Shown here: positions 8,322 to 17,323 of the stretch, one piece after another
Position numbering within the stretch: the first letter of the stretch is position 1
How the letters are laid out: each line of letters opens with the position of its first letter
Source: Marisediminitalea aggregata
GTDB taxonomy: Bacteria > Pseudomonadota > Gammaproteobacteria > Enterobacterales > Alteromonadaceae
Direction of reading: 5' to 3'
Length of the DNA: 64,000 bases
Assembly (NCBI RefSeq): GCF_900129565.1
Contig: NZ_FQWD01000001.1
Location: forward strand, 434,001-498,000
Translations under genes and position numbers: made by a program
Notes under the pieces: generated by a model
The model's database searches: none
What the model was told of the DNA's origin: nothing
The model's input: only the letters and a program-made list of their open reading frames with translations

Positions 8322-10175
8322 ATGATAGCGACATCCCCATCCCCTGCTCCACAGTCAGATTTCCCCTCGGACAACACCGAGGCGCTCGCGCGTGCCCAAC
8401 AAGTATTGGAAGATACCTTCGGCTATCGCGAGTTCCGCGATGGGCAAGCTGAAGTCATAGCACAACTGATTGACGGCGCAGATGCGTTGGTATTGTTACC
8501 CACTGGTGGCGGAAAATCGCTGTGTTACCAGATCCCGGCCATGGTACGCGATGGCACGGGCATTGTGGTGTCGCCTCTCATTTCTCTCATGCAGGATCAG
8601 GTTGAACAACTACGCGAAGCCGGTGTAAAAGCGGCTTATATCAATTCGAGCCTGGATCCGGAAACACTACACTGTACTACGCAAGGGTTGAAAGACGGCG
8701 AATACGACATGGTGTATGTATCACCTGAACGTCTGTTACAACCATATTTTCTGAATATGCTGGCTTCGTTACCGATTGCCTTATTCGCGGTGGACGAAGC
8801 GCATTGTGTGTCCCACTGGGGCCACGATTTCCGTCAGGATTACAGGGGCTTAGGCTTACTCAAGCAGCGCTTCCCAAATGTGCCCCTCATTGGTTTAACC
8901 GCCACGGCAGACACCACCACGCAGCAGGATATCCTGCTTCAGTTAGGATTAATCGATCCACTGGTGTATCGGGGAAGCTTCGACAGACCCAATATTCGCT
9001 ACAGGGTGGTACCAAAATACAAAGCATTCGACCAGATTGTTACTTATATCAAGCAACAGGATGGCAGCGGGATTATTTACTGTAATTCACGCGCCAAGGT
9101 GGATGATTTAAACGCCAAGCTTCACCGCCAGGGCATGCGTTGCGCGGCCTATCACGCGGGTATGGAGGCAGATGAACGCGCCTTTGTTCAGCGGCAGTTT
9201 ATTACCGATAAAATCGACATTGTGGTCGCCACGGTCGCTTTTGGTATGGGCATCAATAAATCCAACGTTCGCTACGTTGTTCACCATGACGTGCCGCGTA
9301 GCATTGAGAGCTATTATCAGGAAACCGGCCGGGCCGGGCGTGACGGTTTGCCTGCGGAAGCCATGTTGCTGTTCGACGAAAAAGACAGTGCACGGGTGAA
9401 GCAATGGATTGACCAGGGCGAAAATGCCGAGCGCAATGCGATTGAACTCCAGAAGTTCAGTGCCATGGAATCGTTCTCGGAAGCACAGACCTGCCGTCGT
9501 CAGGTACTGCTGAACTACTTTTCGCAATTCAGTGACAAAGCCTGTGGTAACTGTGATATCTGTTTGGATCCGCCCCGTCCGTTCGATGGACTGGTGACGG
9601 CACAGATGGTGCTCAGCTGTATTCTTCGACTGGAGCAACGCTTTGCCACACAATACGTCATTGACGTGCTGCGCGGTAAATCACACAAACGCATTCAGGA
9701 ATCCGGCCACGAAAAGCTCTCGACCTGGGGGATTGGTAAGTCGCAAAGCGACCAGTACTGGCACAATATTATTAACCAGTTAATTCACCGGGGCTATGTA
9801 CGTATCGATGTTGCTAACCATGCAGTGTTACGTTTGACAGAAGCCGCCCGGGCAGTATTAAAAGGCGAAGTCCCAGTGGAACTGGCGACACCACGATTGG
9901 AAATCAAACAGGATAAGCCCGCGCGCGGCGCCCTGAAAAACTACGACAAAGCCCTGTTTGCTCGTCTGAAACATTTGCGAAAAGTCCTTGCTCAGGAGCA
10001 CGATGTACCGCCTTTTGTTATTTTCAGTGATGCGACCCTGGCTGAAATGTCAGACGCCAAACCCACCAGCGAAGCCCAACTGCTTGAAGTCAGTGGCGTG
10101 GGCAAAACCAAACTGCAGCGGTACGGCGACGCCTTTTTACAACTGATTCAGGACTATCTGGAACGCGACGACTAA
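8322..10175 (+). CDS. recQ: ATP-dependent DNA helicase RecQ
   Basis: A 617-residue 3'-to-5' helicase of the RecF recombination route. Walker A is LPTGGGKSLCYQIP (about 66-79), Walker B is VDEAHCVSHWGHDFR with the RecQ-specific aromatic loop, and the C-terminal helicase lobe carries YYQETGRAGRDG. The RQC zinc site is seen in CRRQVLLNYFSQ through CGNCDIC (four Cys), followed by a winged helix (LSTWGIGKSQS) and a C-terminal HRDC domain (about 540-617). Length and domain order are those of E. coli RecQ. Divergent from mgtE. Confidence 0.95.
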   Translation: MIATSPSPAPQSDFPSDNTEALARAQQVLEDTFGYREFRDGQAEVIAQLIDGADALVLLPTGGGKSLCYQIPAMVRDGTGIVVSPLISLMQDQVEQLREAGVKAAYINSSLDPETLHCTTQGLKDGEYDMVYVSPERLLQPYFLNMLASLPIALFAVDEAHCVSHWGHDFRQDYRGLGLLKQRFPNVPLIGLTATADTTTQQDILLQLGLIDPLVYRGSFDRPNIRYRVVPKYKAFDQIVTYIKQQDGSGIIYCNSRAKVDDLNAKLHRQGMRCAAYHAGMEADERAFVQRQFITDKIDIVVATVAFGMGINKSNVRYVVHHDVPRSIESYYQETGRAGRDGLPAEAMLLFDEKDSARVKQWIDQGENAERNAIELQKFSAMESFSEAQTCRRQVLLNYFSQFSDKACGNCDICLDPPRPFDGLVTAQMVLSCILRLEQRFATQYVIDVLRGKSHKRIQESGHEKLSTWGIGKSQSDQYWHNIINQLIHRGYVRIDVANHAVLRLTEAARAVLKGEVPVELATPRLEIKQDKPARGALKNYDKALFARLKHLRKVLAQEHDVPPFVIFSDATLAEMSDAKPTSEAQLLEVSGVGKTKLQRYGDAFLQLIQDYLERDD

Positions 10176-10229
10176 GTCACCGCGCTTTTAACCCCTTACA
10201 ATGTCCCATTTGATACGAAGCGAACAAGG

Positions 10230-10904
10230 CTACGCGTAAGCGTATTCACCGCCTTTTTCCAGCCCCCGCTGGTAGGCTTCACGCGCGTGTATTTGTTGAA
10301 CAAATGCGTCTATGCCCGGATACAGACCTTTTCCAACACGCCCTTGCATTGCCTCAAGCGGGAAGCTCATCTGGAAGTCTGCGCCGCTCAGTGCATCGCC
10401 GGCAAACCACTCGTGATCAGACAGGTAGTCGTTCACGTATTTCAGGCTTTGTTCAAGGTTAGGGCCGTAATAGGCAGCAATAATGCCGTCGACCAGCTTG
10501 TTTACAATAGGCTTAATGAAAAACGGTCCTGCTTTTTCCTTAGCCTTACCGAGAACGAGGCGGGCAACTAACGGCGGCATCAGGCTTCCTTCCGCAAAGT
10601 GCATCCAGAAACGATATTGGATTAAATCTGCCGTAGACGCCGGTTTTAAATGAGGCGCATAGGTGTCTACCAGAAACTCAATGATGGCACCGGATTCCGC
10701 CAACACCAGATCGCCATGGGTCAGTACCGGCGAGCGTCCTAATGCATGCACGTCTTTCAGTGCAGCCGGAGCCAGATTCGTTTTTGCATCGCGCTGATAG
10801 TGTTTCACCGTGTACGCAAGTCCCAGTTCTTCCAGAAGCCAAAGAATACGCTGAGAGCGGCTGTTATTAAGGTGGTGAAGTACGATTTCCGGTGAAGTTG
10901 TCAT
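10230..10904 (-). CDS. Glutathione S-transferase family protein
   Basis: A 224-residue cytosolic GST. The N-terminal thioredoxin-like domain (about 5-85) has the NNSRSQRILWLLEELGLAY helix and the glutathione-binding ESGAII motif (about 69-74), preceded by the conserved proline in GRSPVL. The all-helical C-terminal domain follows with GADFQMSFPLEAM. Like many bacterial GSTs, the N-terminus offers Ser rather than Tyr as catalytic candidate. Likely conjugation or detoxification; substrate unknown. It is convergent with recQ. Confidence 0.85.
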   Translation of the reverse strand: MTTSPEIVLHHLNNSRSQRILWLLEELGLAYTVKHYQRDAKTNLAPAALKDVHALGRSPVLTHGDLVLAESGAIIEFLVDTYAPHLKPASTADLIQYRFWMHFAEGSLMPPLVARLVLGKAKEKAGPFFIKPIVNKLVDGIIAAYYGPNLEQSLKYVNDYLSDHEWFAGDALSGADFQMSFPLEAMQGRVGKGLYPGIDAFVQQIHAREAYQRGLEKGGEYAYA

Positions 10905-11030
10905 GATGGCTCCTTAGATATAAACCTATTGTATACGCCCAAGCACTGCAAACCGATCAACAGATTGTTTGACTACGGAAATGCACATCTCAATGGTAGG
11001 ATACGCACATAATCAGTATTTGGGTTTTCT

Positions 11031-12455
11031 ATGCAGCTAAGTCACCATTACGCCACCGACCTGACTGAAACCGTCAGTGCGGTCACACCACAACCGCTCA
11101 GCGATTTGACTTTATGCCTGACAAATACGGCACTGGCAGAGCAATTCAATTTACCAACCGACTGGTTTACCGACCAGGGGATCATTGAACAGATTTTTTC
11201 TGAGCAGGGCGCCCTCGGTAAACAAGCGGTGGCGCAAAAGTATGGCGGACACCAGTTTGGTCAGTGGAATCCGTATCTGGGTGATGGGCGTGGGTTACTG
11301 CTTGGCGAAGTGACCGATGACAAGGGTGCGCAATTTGATCTGCATCTCAAAGGTGCGGGGCAGACGCCTTATTCCCGTCATGCCGATGGCCGGGCCGTCT
11401 TGCGCTCAACGTTACGGGAATACATTGGTTCTGAAGCCTTACATCATCTCGGCATTCCGTCGTCACGTTCGTTGTGTATGTTCACAAGCAATGAACGCGT
11501 ATACCGGGAACTACCCGAGCCGGGTGCCATGATGATTAGAATGGCGCCCAGTCACCTGCGCTTCGGGCACTTCGAATACTACTTTCACAGCAAAGAGTTC
11601 GACATTTTAGACAAGCTCATGGACTTCACCCTGACACGCCATTTCCCGGACTGTGCGTCGCAGGCAGAACCCCACAAAGCCTTGTTGAAAGCAATTACAT
11701 TACGCACTGCCAGAATGGTAGCCTTGTGGCAGGTACATGGGTTTGTTCATGGGGTGATGAACACCGACAACATGTCGATTCACGGCATTACTTTCGACTA
11801 TGGCCCGTATGCATTTATGGAGCAATTTAAATCGGACGCGGTGTTTAATCATTCTGATCACGAAGGTCGCTATGCTTTTGATCGCCAGCCCGGAATTGCG
11901 CTGTGGAACTTAAATGCCATGGCGTACGCGTTTTCTCGCTACATGAGTATTGATGATATCAAAGACTGCCTGACGCAGTTTGAACCTGCTTTTTTAGCTG
12001 TGTATCGCCAAACCATGCTGGCGCGTATCGGCTTAGACAACGACAAAGAGCACGAGGCTTGTCTGAATCAGTGGCTCGCGATGCTGGCTCAAAACCCTAT
12101 CGACTACACGCAAAGCTTCAGATGGCTTGCCAGTACCGACCACGACGCATTAACACCGGCGCTGCGCGATCACTTTATCGACCGCAATGCCTTTGACGGA
12201 TGGTGGCAGGACTATCGTCAGCGCCGCCAGTCTTCTACTGAGAGCCAGGCAAGCATGCTAGCCAGAAACCCTGCGGTGATTGCCCGTACCCATACCCTGC
12301 AGCAAGCCATTGCAGCGGCAGAACAAGGCGATTTTTCGATTGCAAAGCAATTGTTGCTAGCGTTGCAGACGCCGTATCAGTCGACAACAGCAAGCGAGCC
12401 TTTTGAACAGCCGGATGACAGCAGCGAAACAGTGAGTTTGTCATGCAGCAGTTAA
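11031..12455 (+). CDS. selO: Protein adenylyltransferase SelO (YdiU)
   Basis: A 474-residue SelO-family pseudokinase, which transfers AMP from ATP to Ser/Thr/Tyr of target proteins (shown for E. coli SelO). Recognised from KYGGHQFGQWNPYLGDGRG, the nucleotide-binding KGAGQTPYSRHADGRAVLRS, and HGVMNTDNMSIHGITFDYG, with its metal-binding Asn and Asp. The C-terminus ends SLSCSS: the conserved penultimate-region Cys that is selenocysteine in animals and affects redox control. The length is close to the family norm. The next small gene overlaps it by 13 bases, so they are translated together. Confidence 0.93.
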   Translation: MQLSHHYATDLTETVSAVTPQPLSDLTLCLTNTALAEQFNLPTDWFTDQGIIEQIFSEQGALGKQAVAQKYGGHQFGQWNPYLGDGRGLLLGEVTDDKGAQFDLHLKGAGQTPYSRHADGRAVLRSTLREYIGSEALHHLGIPSSRSLCMFTSNERVYRELPEPGAMMIRMAPSHLRFGHFEYYFHSKEFDILDKLMDFTLTRHFPDCASQAEPHKALLKAITLRTARMVALWQVHGFVHGVMNTDNMSIHGITFDYGPYAFMEQFKSDAVFNHSDHEGRYAFDRQPGIALWNLNAMAYAFSRYMSIDDIKDCLTQFEPAFLAVYRQTMLARIGLDNDKEHEACLNQWLAMLAQNPIDYTQSFRWLASTDHDALTPALRDHFIDRNAFDGWWQDYRQRRQSSTESQASMLARNPAVIARTHTLQQAIAAAEQGDFSIAKQLLLALQTPYQSTTASEPFEQPDDSSETVSLSCSS

Positions 12456-12772
12456 CCACGCAATCCCTCACTGAAGCACTCAGCTTAAGCGACAATGGCC
12501 AACTGATGATTAACCTTCCCTTGCCAGCCACACCGCTGGCATTTACCCGTTTATGTGAAGGACTCGGCAAGGTTTTCGACCAGCCGCCCACGGAGTTGGA
12601 ATGGGGCGCAGACCGGGCGCAGGCCCGATATTTACTCCCCGATATGGATTTGTTACTGCAAGCCGAATGGTTGTGCGAGGCCATGTGGCTCACCCCGTCG
12701 GGTTACACACAGGATTACCAAAACGCCACTGAGGCGCTGCAAGCATTGCTCTGCCGCGTGGCTAATGAATGA
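12443..12772 (+). CDS. Small uncharacterised protein, coupled to selO
   Basis: A 109-residue cytosolic protein with no signal peptide or membrane segment. It is acidic and tryptophan-containing (LEWGADRAQARYLL, AEWLCEAMWLTPSG). It overlaps the end of selO by 13 bases and ends shortly before ribA, in the same direction. I recall uncharacterised ~100-residue proteins of this type in Alteromonadales (possibly DUF3630), but I cannot confirm the family. Its tight overlap with selO is the best clue to a shared role. Confidence 0.65.
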   Translation: MQQLTTQSLTEALSLSDNGQLMINLPLPATPLAFTRLCEGLGKVFDQPPTELEWGADRAQARYLLPDMDLLLQAEWLCEAMWLTPSGYTQDYQNATEALQALLCRVANE

Positions 12773-12863
12773 AAAAAGTGCTATATTAAATCAGTTACAG
12801 GCCTTGCAAAGGGCTGCCCAACCCCCATATAGCACAGTCAGATTTAAACCGGCATTGAGTTTC

Positions 12864-13481
12864 ATGACCAGTACATCCCCACAGTATCGTTTTGTTAGCG
12901 CAGCCAAACTCCCCACCCGCAAAGGCGAGTTTACCATTCATGGTTTTGTCGAAGAGGGTGGCACTGAACACGTTGCTCTGTCTTATGGTTCCTGGCAACC
13001 CGACGACGTTGTGCCGATTCGTATCCACTCAGAATGTTTAACCGGCGACGCCTTATTTTCAACGCGTTGCGATTGTGGCTTCCAGTTGGAACGGGCAATG
13101 GAAAACATTGTGGAGCGTGGTTACGGTGTATTGCTGTACTTGCGCCAGGAAGGTCGGGGCATTGGTTTAATCAACAAAATCCGCGCATACCACCTGCAGG
13201 ACAATGGCATGGACACGGTAGAAGCAAACGAACACCTCGGATTTGATGCCGACATGCGTACCTACGACATGTGTAAAGTGATGCTGGATACCCTGAAGGT
13301 CAAAAACGTTGAGCTTATGACCAACAATCCCCGCAAGACGGCAGCGCTGGAAGCGTTAGGAATTAATGTGGTCGCACGTAAACCCATTGATCACGGCGTA
13401 ACCAAAGACAACAAACACTATATCCGCACCAAAACCGAAAAACTGGGTCATGCATTTGATCCGCACGTCCTCGGTGACTAA
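12864..13481 (+). CDS. ribA: GTP cyclohydrolase II
   Basis: A 205-residue RibA, which opens GTP to 2,5-diamino-6-ribosylamino-4(3H)-pyrimidinone 5'-phosphate, the first step of riboflavin synthesis. Visible are the zinc-site Cys residues in HSECLTGDALFSTRCDCGFQ, the GTP-binding LRQEGRGIGLINKIRAY (catalytic Arg/Tyr region), and the TNNPRKTAAL motif. The frame runs further upstream to an ATG at 12765, but E. coli RibA aligns from just after the ATG at 12864, so I chose that start; the ribosome-binding site there is weak. It stands alone, apart from other rib genes. Confidence 0.92.
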   Translation: MTSTSPQYRFVSAAKLPTRKGEFTIHGFVEEGGTEHVALSYGSWQPDDVVPIRIHSECLTGDALFSTRCDCGFQLERAMENIVERGYGVLLYLRQEGRGIGLINKIRAYHLQDNGMDTVEANEHLGFDADMRTYDMCKVMLDTLKVKNVELMTNNPRKTAALEALGINVVARKPIDHGVTKDNKHYIRTKTEKLGHAFDPHVLGD

Positions 13482-13502
13482 CCCCCGCTAACCGGCGTGT
13501 AA

Positions 13503-13534
13503 ACCTGAACCAACGGGTTGTGTTTGGTTCAGGT
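13503..13534 (+). terminator. Stem-loop after ribA
   Basis: Perfect 10-bp arms ACCTGAACCA and TGGTTCAGGT around a 12-base loop, 21 bases after the ribA stop. No clean T-run follows (AAAGTTAATTTA), so it may be a weak terminator or an mRNA-stabilising hairpin. Confidence 0.45.
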
Positions 13535-13604
13535 AAAGTTAATTTACCCACGCGTATAACGGTATACAGACCAATTACACAGCGCATTTGCGCGAGGAGT
13601 CTGT

Positions 13605-14888
13605 ATGCACAAACGCATCCTGTCTTTGATTTTGATTTCCCTGCTGGAAAGCACACAGGTTCAGGCCATGAGCGCCCCTGAATCAACCGAACTGGTGCAG
13701 AGCCAACGCGTCTCTGAAGCCGAGCTCGACGCCCTGCTCGCCCCGATTGCCCTGTACCCTGATTCTGTGGTTACCCATATTCTGATAGCCAGTACCTACC
13801 CGCTGCAGGTCATTGATGCCCAGCGCTGGCAGCAGAGCAATGACAATCTCAGTGACGATACGCTGGCCGAGCTGCTTGAAACTAAAACCTGGGATCCCAG
13901 CGTGAAGGCCCTGGTGCCATTTCCGGATATTCTGTCGCGCATGAGTCAGGACCTGAACTGGCTGGAATCAGTAGGTGATGCTGTACTCACCGATGAGGAC
14001 TGGGTACTGGACCGGGTCCAGGCACTGCGTTTACAAGCCTGGCAGCACGGTAACCTGGAAACTAACGACTACCAGCGCGTTAGCTACGAAGACAGGGTCA
14101 TTGTTATAGAGCCGCGTCAGCCTCGCGTAGTGTATGTGCCCTATTATGATCCAATGATCACCTATGGTCACTGGCACCATCCAATCGCCCCGGTCATTTG
14201 GCCAGGCTATGTGAACGTGCGCTTGCATCATGGCTTTTACTGGGGAAGTCGGGTCACCATTGGCGCGGGCTTTTACTTCGGGCATATATTCTGGCCAGAC
14301 CGCCATATTGTTGTTAGTCACAGAACCGTTCATCACTACCCAAGTGTGTCTTACCGTAAGCGTTACAACGTGCGGGAATACCATCGTTGGCAACACAATA
14401 GTGCCAACCGACATGCCCGCTATTCGCACCGCGTGGTTGAACGTAAGCCGTCGGTAATTAAGCAGCACAAGACCGTGCGTTATCATTCGGCACAAGCGCC
14501 TGACAGAAGCCTGGTTCGCCCTGTGGTTCACCAGCAAAGAATAGAGAAAAAACTCAAACTGCAAGCGCATAAACCGACCGCTCGCGAACAGCAAAAGCGT
14601 TATACCCAGGTCAATAAGCCTCAACGCCAGGCCGCTGAGCACCGGGCAGTGAACCCACAACGTACTCACCCGAATGTCGCGCAGCAACACAAACCAACGC
14701 AGCCGGTACATTCTAAACCCGCTAAGCCGCAATACAAACAGGAAAAGCACGAGCGAAAGGTGAAGCGCGAAACGACAGCGCACCGTCAACCGTCGCAGCA
14801 ACGTCAGGCGTCTAAGCAACGCCAGGTAAAACAGTCTCAGCGTCAAAGCGCGTCGCATATTAACAGGCAACACTCTAAGCAACACTAA
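13605..14888 (+). CDS. Exported DUF3300 protein with long basic His/Gln/Arg-rich tail
   Basis: A 427-residue exported protein. After a signal peptide (ILSLILISLLESTQVQA, cut near residue 22) comes a DUF3300 domain (about 35-225) with LDALLAPIALYPDSVVTHIL, WDPSVKALVPFPDIL and RQPRVVYVPYYDP. The remainder, about 230-427, is low-complexity: histidine- and aromatic-rich at first (HWHHPIAPVIW, GFYWGSR), then strongly basic with many Gln, His, Lys and Arg. DUF3300 function is unknown; E. coli YacH is a relative. The basic tail could bind polyanions such as LPS, DNA or peptidoglycan (inference). A strong terminator follows. Confidence 0.82.
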   Translation: MHKRILSLILISLLESTQVQAMSAPESTELVQSQRVSEAELDALLAPIALYPDSVVTHILIASTYPLQVIDAQRWQQSNDNLSDDTLAELLETKTWDPSVKALVPFPDILSRMSQDLNWLESVGDAVLTDEDWVLDRVQALRLQAWQHGNLETNDYQRVSYEDRVIVIEPRQPRVVYVPYYDPMITYGHWHHPIAPVIWPGYVNVRLHHGFYWGSRVTIGAGFYFGHIFWPDRHIVVSHRTVHHYPSVSYRKRYNVREYHRWQHNSANRHARYSHRVVERKPSVIKQHKTVRYHSAQAPDRSLVRPVVHQQRIEKKLKLQAHKPTAREQQKRYTQVNKPQRQAAEHRAVNPQRTHPNVAQQHKPTQPVHSKPAKPQYKQEKHERKVKRETTAHRQPSQQRQASKQRQVKQSQRQSASHINRQHSKQH

Positions 14889-14900
14889 CTGCAAAGTAAT

Positions 14901-14928
14901 AAGGCATACCTCGGTATGCCTTATTTTT
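14901..14928 (+). terminator. Rho-independent terminator
   Basis: Perfect 10-bp arms AAGGCATACC and GGTATGCCTT with a two-base TC centre, followed by ATTTTTG. It closes the DUF3300 gene. Its left flank (GTAATAAGG) also gives a short U-rich tract in the opposite direction, so it may serve the convergent gene ending at 14930 as well. Confidence 0.8.
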
Positions 14929-14929
14929 G

Positions 14930-15802
14930 TCACTTTATTTTATTGGACATATATCGCAAGTAAGCACTTACAAAGCACTGAGGAGAGTGCGTATCCAGAT
15001 TAAAATACAACGACGGTTCAATGAGCTCTAACTCAATAATGCACCACTGTCCGTTGTGTTGAAGCAAGTCTACCCGGGCATACAAATACTCAGTTGGCAT
15101 CGCCTGCAAAGCCAGCTCTGCACTGTTTAGCATTGCCTGATCAGGAGATATCACTGCCAGACTGCCACCGTGCTCTTCCTGCACCCGAAAATCACCTTGT
15201 TTCGGCGTTTTCAGAATGGCATGGCTTAACTCACCCGCAAAGTAAAATAACGACACTTCGCCCTGTTCAACAACACTGGTCACAAACGGCTGTACCATAG
15301 CTGGACGGCGGGTAAAGACAGCTGCCAGTGTGTCTTGTTGAGCCGTTAAGGTGTCGCGGGTTAAACGGTAAGTATCGTCGGCATTTGCACTGATACACGG
15401 CTTGATGACAATCTCATCGCAATCGAAATCGGCAAAAGCACCCGCGAGTAAATCATGATCGTAGTCATCAAGCCAAATAGTCGGTAGTACAGCCACTGCA
15501 CTGGCTTCCAGGTCTCGCAGATAGCGTTTATCCAGATTCCATTGCATCAGCGCCAGCGGGTTAATCAGCTGAGTTTGCTCTGCAATCCGCTCCAGGCAAG
15601 CCATAAAGGCCTCTGGTGCCTGCTGATAGTCCCACGGACTGCGCACAATAACCGACTCATAATCACTGTAATCCCAACTGCTATTACGCCACGACACGGT
15701 TTCGATGTCATAGCCATTGTTGGCAAACGGCTCGATAAGTAGGTCATCGTACACAAAAAAGTCTTCCAGGCTATCCATCGACAGAAACGCGATTTTTTTC
15801 AT
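14930..15802 (-). CDS. ATP-grasp domain protein
   Basis: A 290-residue cytosolic ATP-grasp-type ligase. The N-terminal preATP-grasp region includes VIVRSPWDYQQAPEAF. The ATP-grasp fold follows: NLDKRYLRDLEASAVAVLPT, the nucleotide-binding lysine strand EIVIKPCISANADDTYR (about 147-163), and the metal-binding ARVDLL through IELELIEPSLYF (about 245-270). It resembles RimK/glutathione-synthetase-like and cycloserine-cluster DcsG-like enzymes; these join a carboxylate to an amine or similar. Substrate unknown. Four bases downstream of its stop-side partner lies the DUF1439 gene, probably co-transcribed. Confidence 0.78.
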   Translation of the reverse strand: MKKIAFLSMDSLEDFFVYDDLLIEPFANNGYDIETVSWRNSSWDYSDYESVIVRSPWDYQQAPEAFMACLERIAEQTQLINPLALMQWNLDKRYLRDLEASAVAVLPTIWLDDYDHDLLAGAFADFDCDEIVIKPCISANADDTYRLTRDTLTAQQDTLAAVFTRRPAMVQPFVTSVVEQGEVSLFYFAGELSHAILKTPKQGDFRVQEEHGGSLAVISPDQAMLNSAELALQAMPTEYLYARVDLLQHNGQWCIIELELIEPSLYFNLDTHSPQCFVSAYLRYMSNKIK

Positions 15803-15806
15803 GGGA

Positions 15807-16328
15807 TCAGATTTCTATCAACAGGCCGTTTGGCGTGATTTCGACTCGCTTGGGCTGACGGATACCCCAGGCCGATAAGTCTAACTGTTCGAAGTCGAGC
15901 AACAGGATTAACGGGAAGCGTTTGCCTTCCATTCGCTTCAGGCTGTTTAACAGCGACTCGGGTACCAGATTACCGTGTTCGGCCCACTCGAGTTCATCCA
16001 GTGTCGGCTCTTTGATTTGCAACTGACCCAATTGCGCGTGATAGAACAATTCACCCGACAATGTCGCTGTCGCTTTGAGCTGTAAACCATCCCGTTCTGC
16101 CAGAACGGTCACGTTCACACTGATTTCATCTTCCAGCGGATCAAGGTCGACGGCAGGGTTAGAAAACGTGAACTGGGTGTCTTCGTACACCCGGGTTTGC
16201 GGAAACACAGCTGACACCATGGCGTTTAGCTGTGACTCAGACAAGGTAAGCATAAATGCGTGCGCCTGATGCATACCGCCAACGGCCCACAAACAAAGCG
16301 CCAATGCGCCGGCAAAGAGGTACTTCAT
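15807..16328 (-). CDS. DUF1439 (YceB-like) exported protein
   Basis: About 173 residues: an N-terminal signal peptide (KYLFAGALALCLWAVGG, ending near HAHA) and a DUF1439-type domain with LSESQLNAMVSAVFPQTRVY and FSNPAVDLDPLEDEISVNVTV. E. coli YceB is a lipoprotein relative of unknown function; this copy lacks a lipobox Cys and so should be soluble in the periplasm. The frame is open further upstream to 16454, but the ATG at 16328 gives the proper signal peptide. It lies just upstream of the ATP-grasp gene (4-base gap) and is divergent from the mscS-type gene. Confidence 0.78.
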   Translation of the reverse strand: MKYLFAGALALCLWAVGGMHQAHAFMLTLSESQLNAMVSAVFPQTRVYEDTQFTFSNPAVDLDPLEDEISVNVTVLAERDGLQLKATATLSGELFYHAQLGQLQIKEPTLDELEWAEHGNLVPESLLNSLKRMEGKRFPLILLLDFEQLDLSAWGIRQPKRVEITPNGLLIEI

Positions 16329-16444
16329 AGATTTATAGACACCAGTAAATTTGCCGCATTCTAACATGTTTTTGTATAAAAGAATTGCCCCGCCAGAGGC
16401 TGCGCCAGTATTATGTGGCGCAAATACATCCAACGGTTTTAACC

Positions 16445-17323
16445 ATGCAAACATTTGAACAAGTTAAAAACTTTTTATCTACAGAGTTATTTACCCTGTT
16501 CGACATCACGTTTACTACTGGCGGGCTGATAGCCGTGCCACTGCTGTATGTGGTTGGCATCTGGGTGATTCGAAAACTCGCGCACCTGGCAACCTATCGC
16601 CTGCGCTCGTCGGGCGCCAGCCCCGACACCATTCACCTGTTTAAGCGTATTTTCTATATCCTGGCCATGGCTATTCTGGTCGTTACGTCGCTGGATATGA
16701 TGAATGTGCCACTGACTGCCTTCGCCTTTTTGTCGGGTGCCGTAGCGATTGGTGTGGGTTTTGGTGCGCAAAACATTATCAATAACTTCATCTCTGGCTG
16801 GATACTCATGTGGGAACGCCCCATTCGCATCGGAGATGTACTGGAGGTCGACGGTGCACGCGGCGTGGTAGAAGCCATTAATACACGTTCAACACGAATC
16901 CGTCGTGTCGACGGTGTACACATGCTTATTCCGAACAGCAAATTGTTGGAAAACACGGTGATCAACTGGACGCTGATTGACTTGCTTACCCGAACCACCG
17001 TAAAAGTCGGCGTGGCGTATGGCTCAGACTGTAAGCTGGTTGCCAGTCTTATAGAACAAGCAGTACTGGAACAAACTGAAATTCTGCCCGAGCCCAAACC
17101 CATAGTGATTTTTGATGACTTTGGCGATAACGCCCTAATTTTTGAGGTGTATTTTTGGATCAATGCTACGGCAGAGCGCGATTTACGCAAAATACGCAGT
17201 GACATTCGCTTTACCATCGACGGACTGTTTAACCAACACAACATCGTTATTGCCTACCCGCAGCGCGATGTGCATTTGGATGGTACGTTACAACTTGTTC
17301 AATCTCCTAAGGAAAATGCATGA
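16445..17323 (+). CDS. MscS-family mechanosensitive channel
   Basis: A 292-residue small-conductance mechanosensitive channel or close relative. Three membrane helices occupy about 20-115; the pore helix is the Ala/Gly-rich FLSGAVAIGVGFGAQNIINN (about 93-112), followed by the beta domain with ERPIRIGDVLEVDGARGVVE, in which the conserved RPxxxGD pattern is clear. The C-terminal alpha/beta region ends with QRDVHLDG. It releases solutes on hypo-osmotic shock. I start at the ATG 16445 rather than at 16385, as the extra 20 residues have no membrane or family character. It overlaps the next gene by 4 bases. Confidence 0.9.
   Translation: MQTFEQVKNFLSTELFTLFDITFTTGGLIAVPLLYVVGIWVIRKLAHLATYRLRSSGASPDTIHLFKRIFYILAMAILVVTSLDMMNVPLTAFAFLSGAVAIGVGFGAQNIINNFISGWILMWERPIRIGDVLEVDGARGVVEAINTRSTRIRRVDGVHMLIPNSKLLENTVINWTLIDLLTRTTVKVGVAYGSDCKLVASLIEQAVLEQTEILPEPKPIVIFDDFGDNALIFEVYFWINATAERDLRKIRSDIRFTIDGLFNQHNIVIAYPQRDVHLDGTLQLVQSPKENA

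Noticed and set aside
9108..9653. 181-codon minus-strand frame inside recQ
   Set aside because: Fully inside a well-conserved helicase gene on the other strand; no family resemblance.
12235..12693. 152-codon minus-strand frame over selO and the small gene
   Set aside because: Antisense to two genes that are well supported; no signature.
14031..14933. 300-codon minus-strand frame over the DUF3300 gene
   Set aside because: It is the mirror of the Arg/His/Gln-rich tail of the plus-strand gene; composition (Leu/Arg/Val) follows from that bias and no domain or ribosome-binding site is seen.
16654..17244. 196-codon minus-strand frame inside the mscS-type gene
   Set aside because: Shadow of a conserved channel gene; Ser/Arg-rich composition typical of antisense frames.
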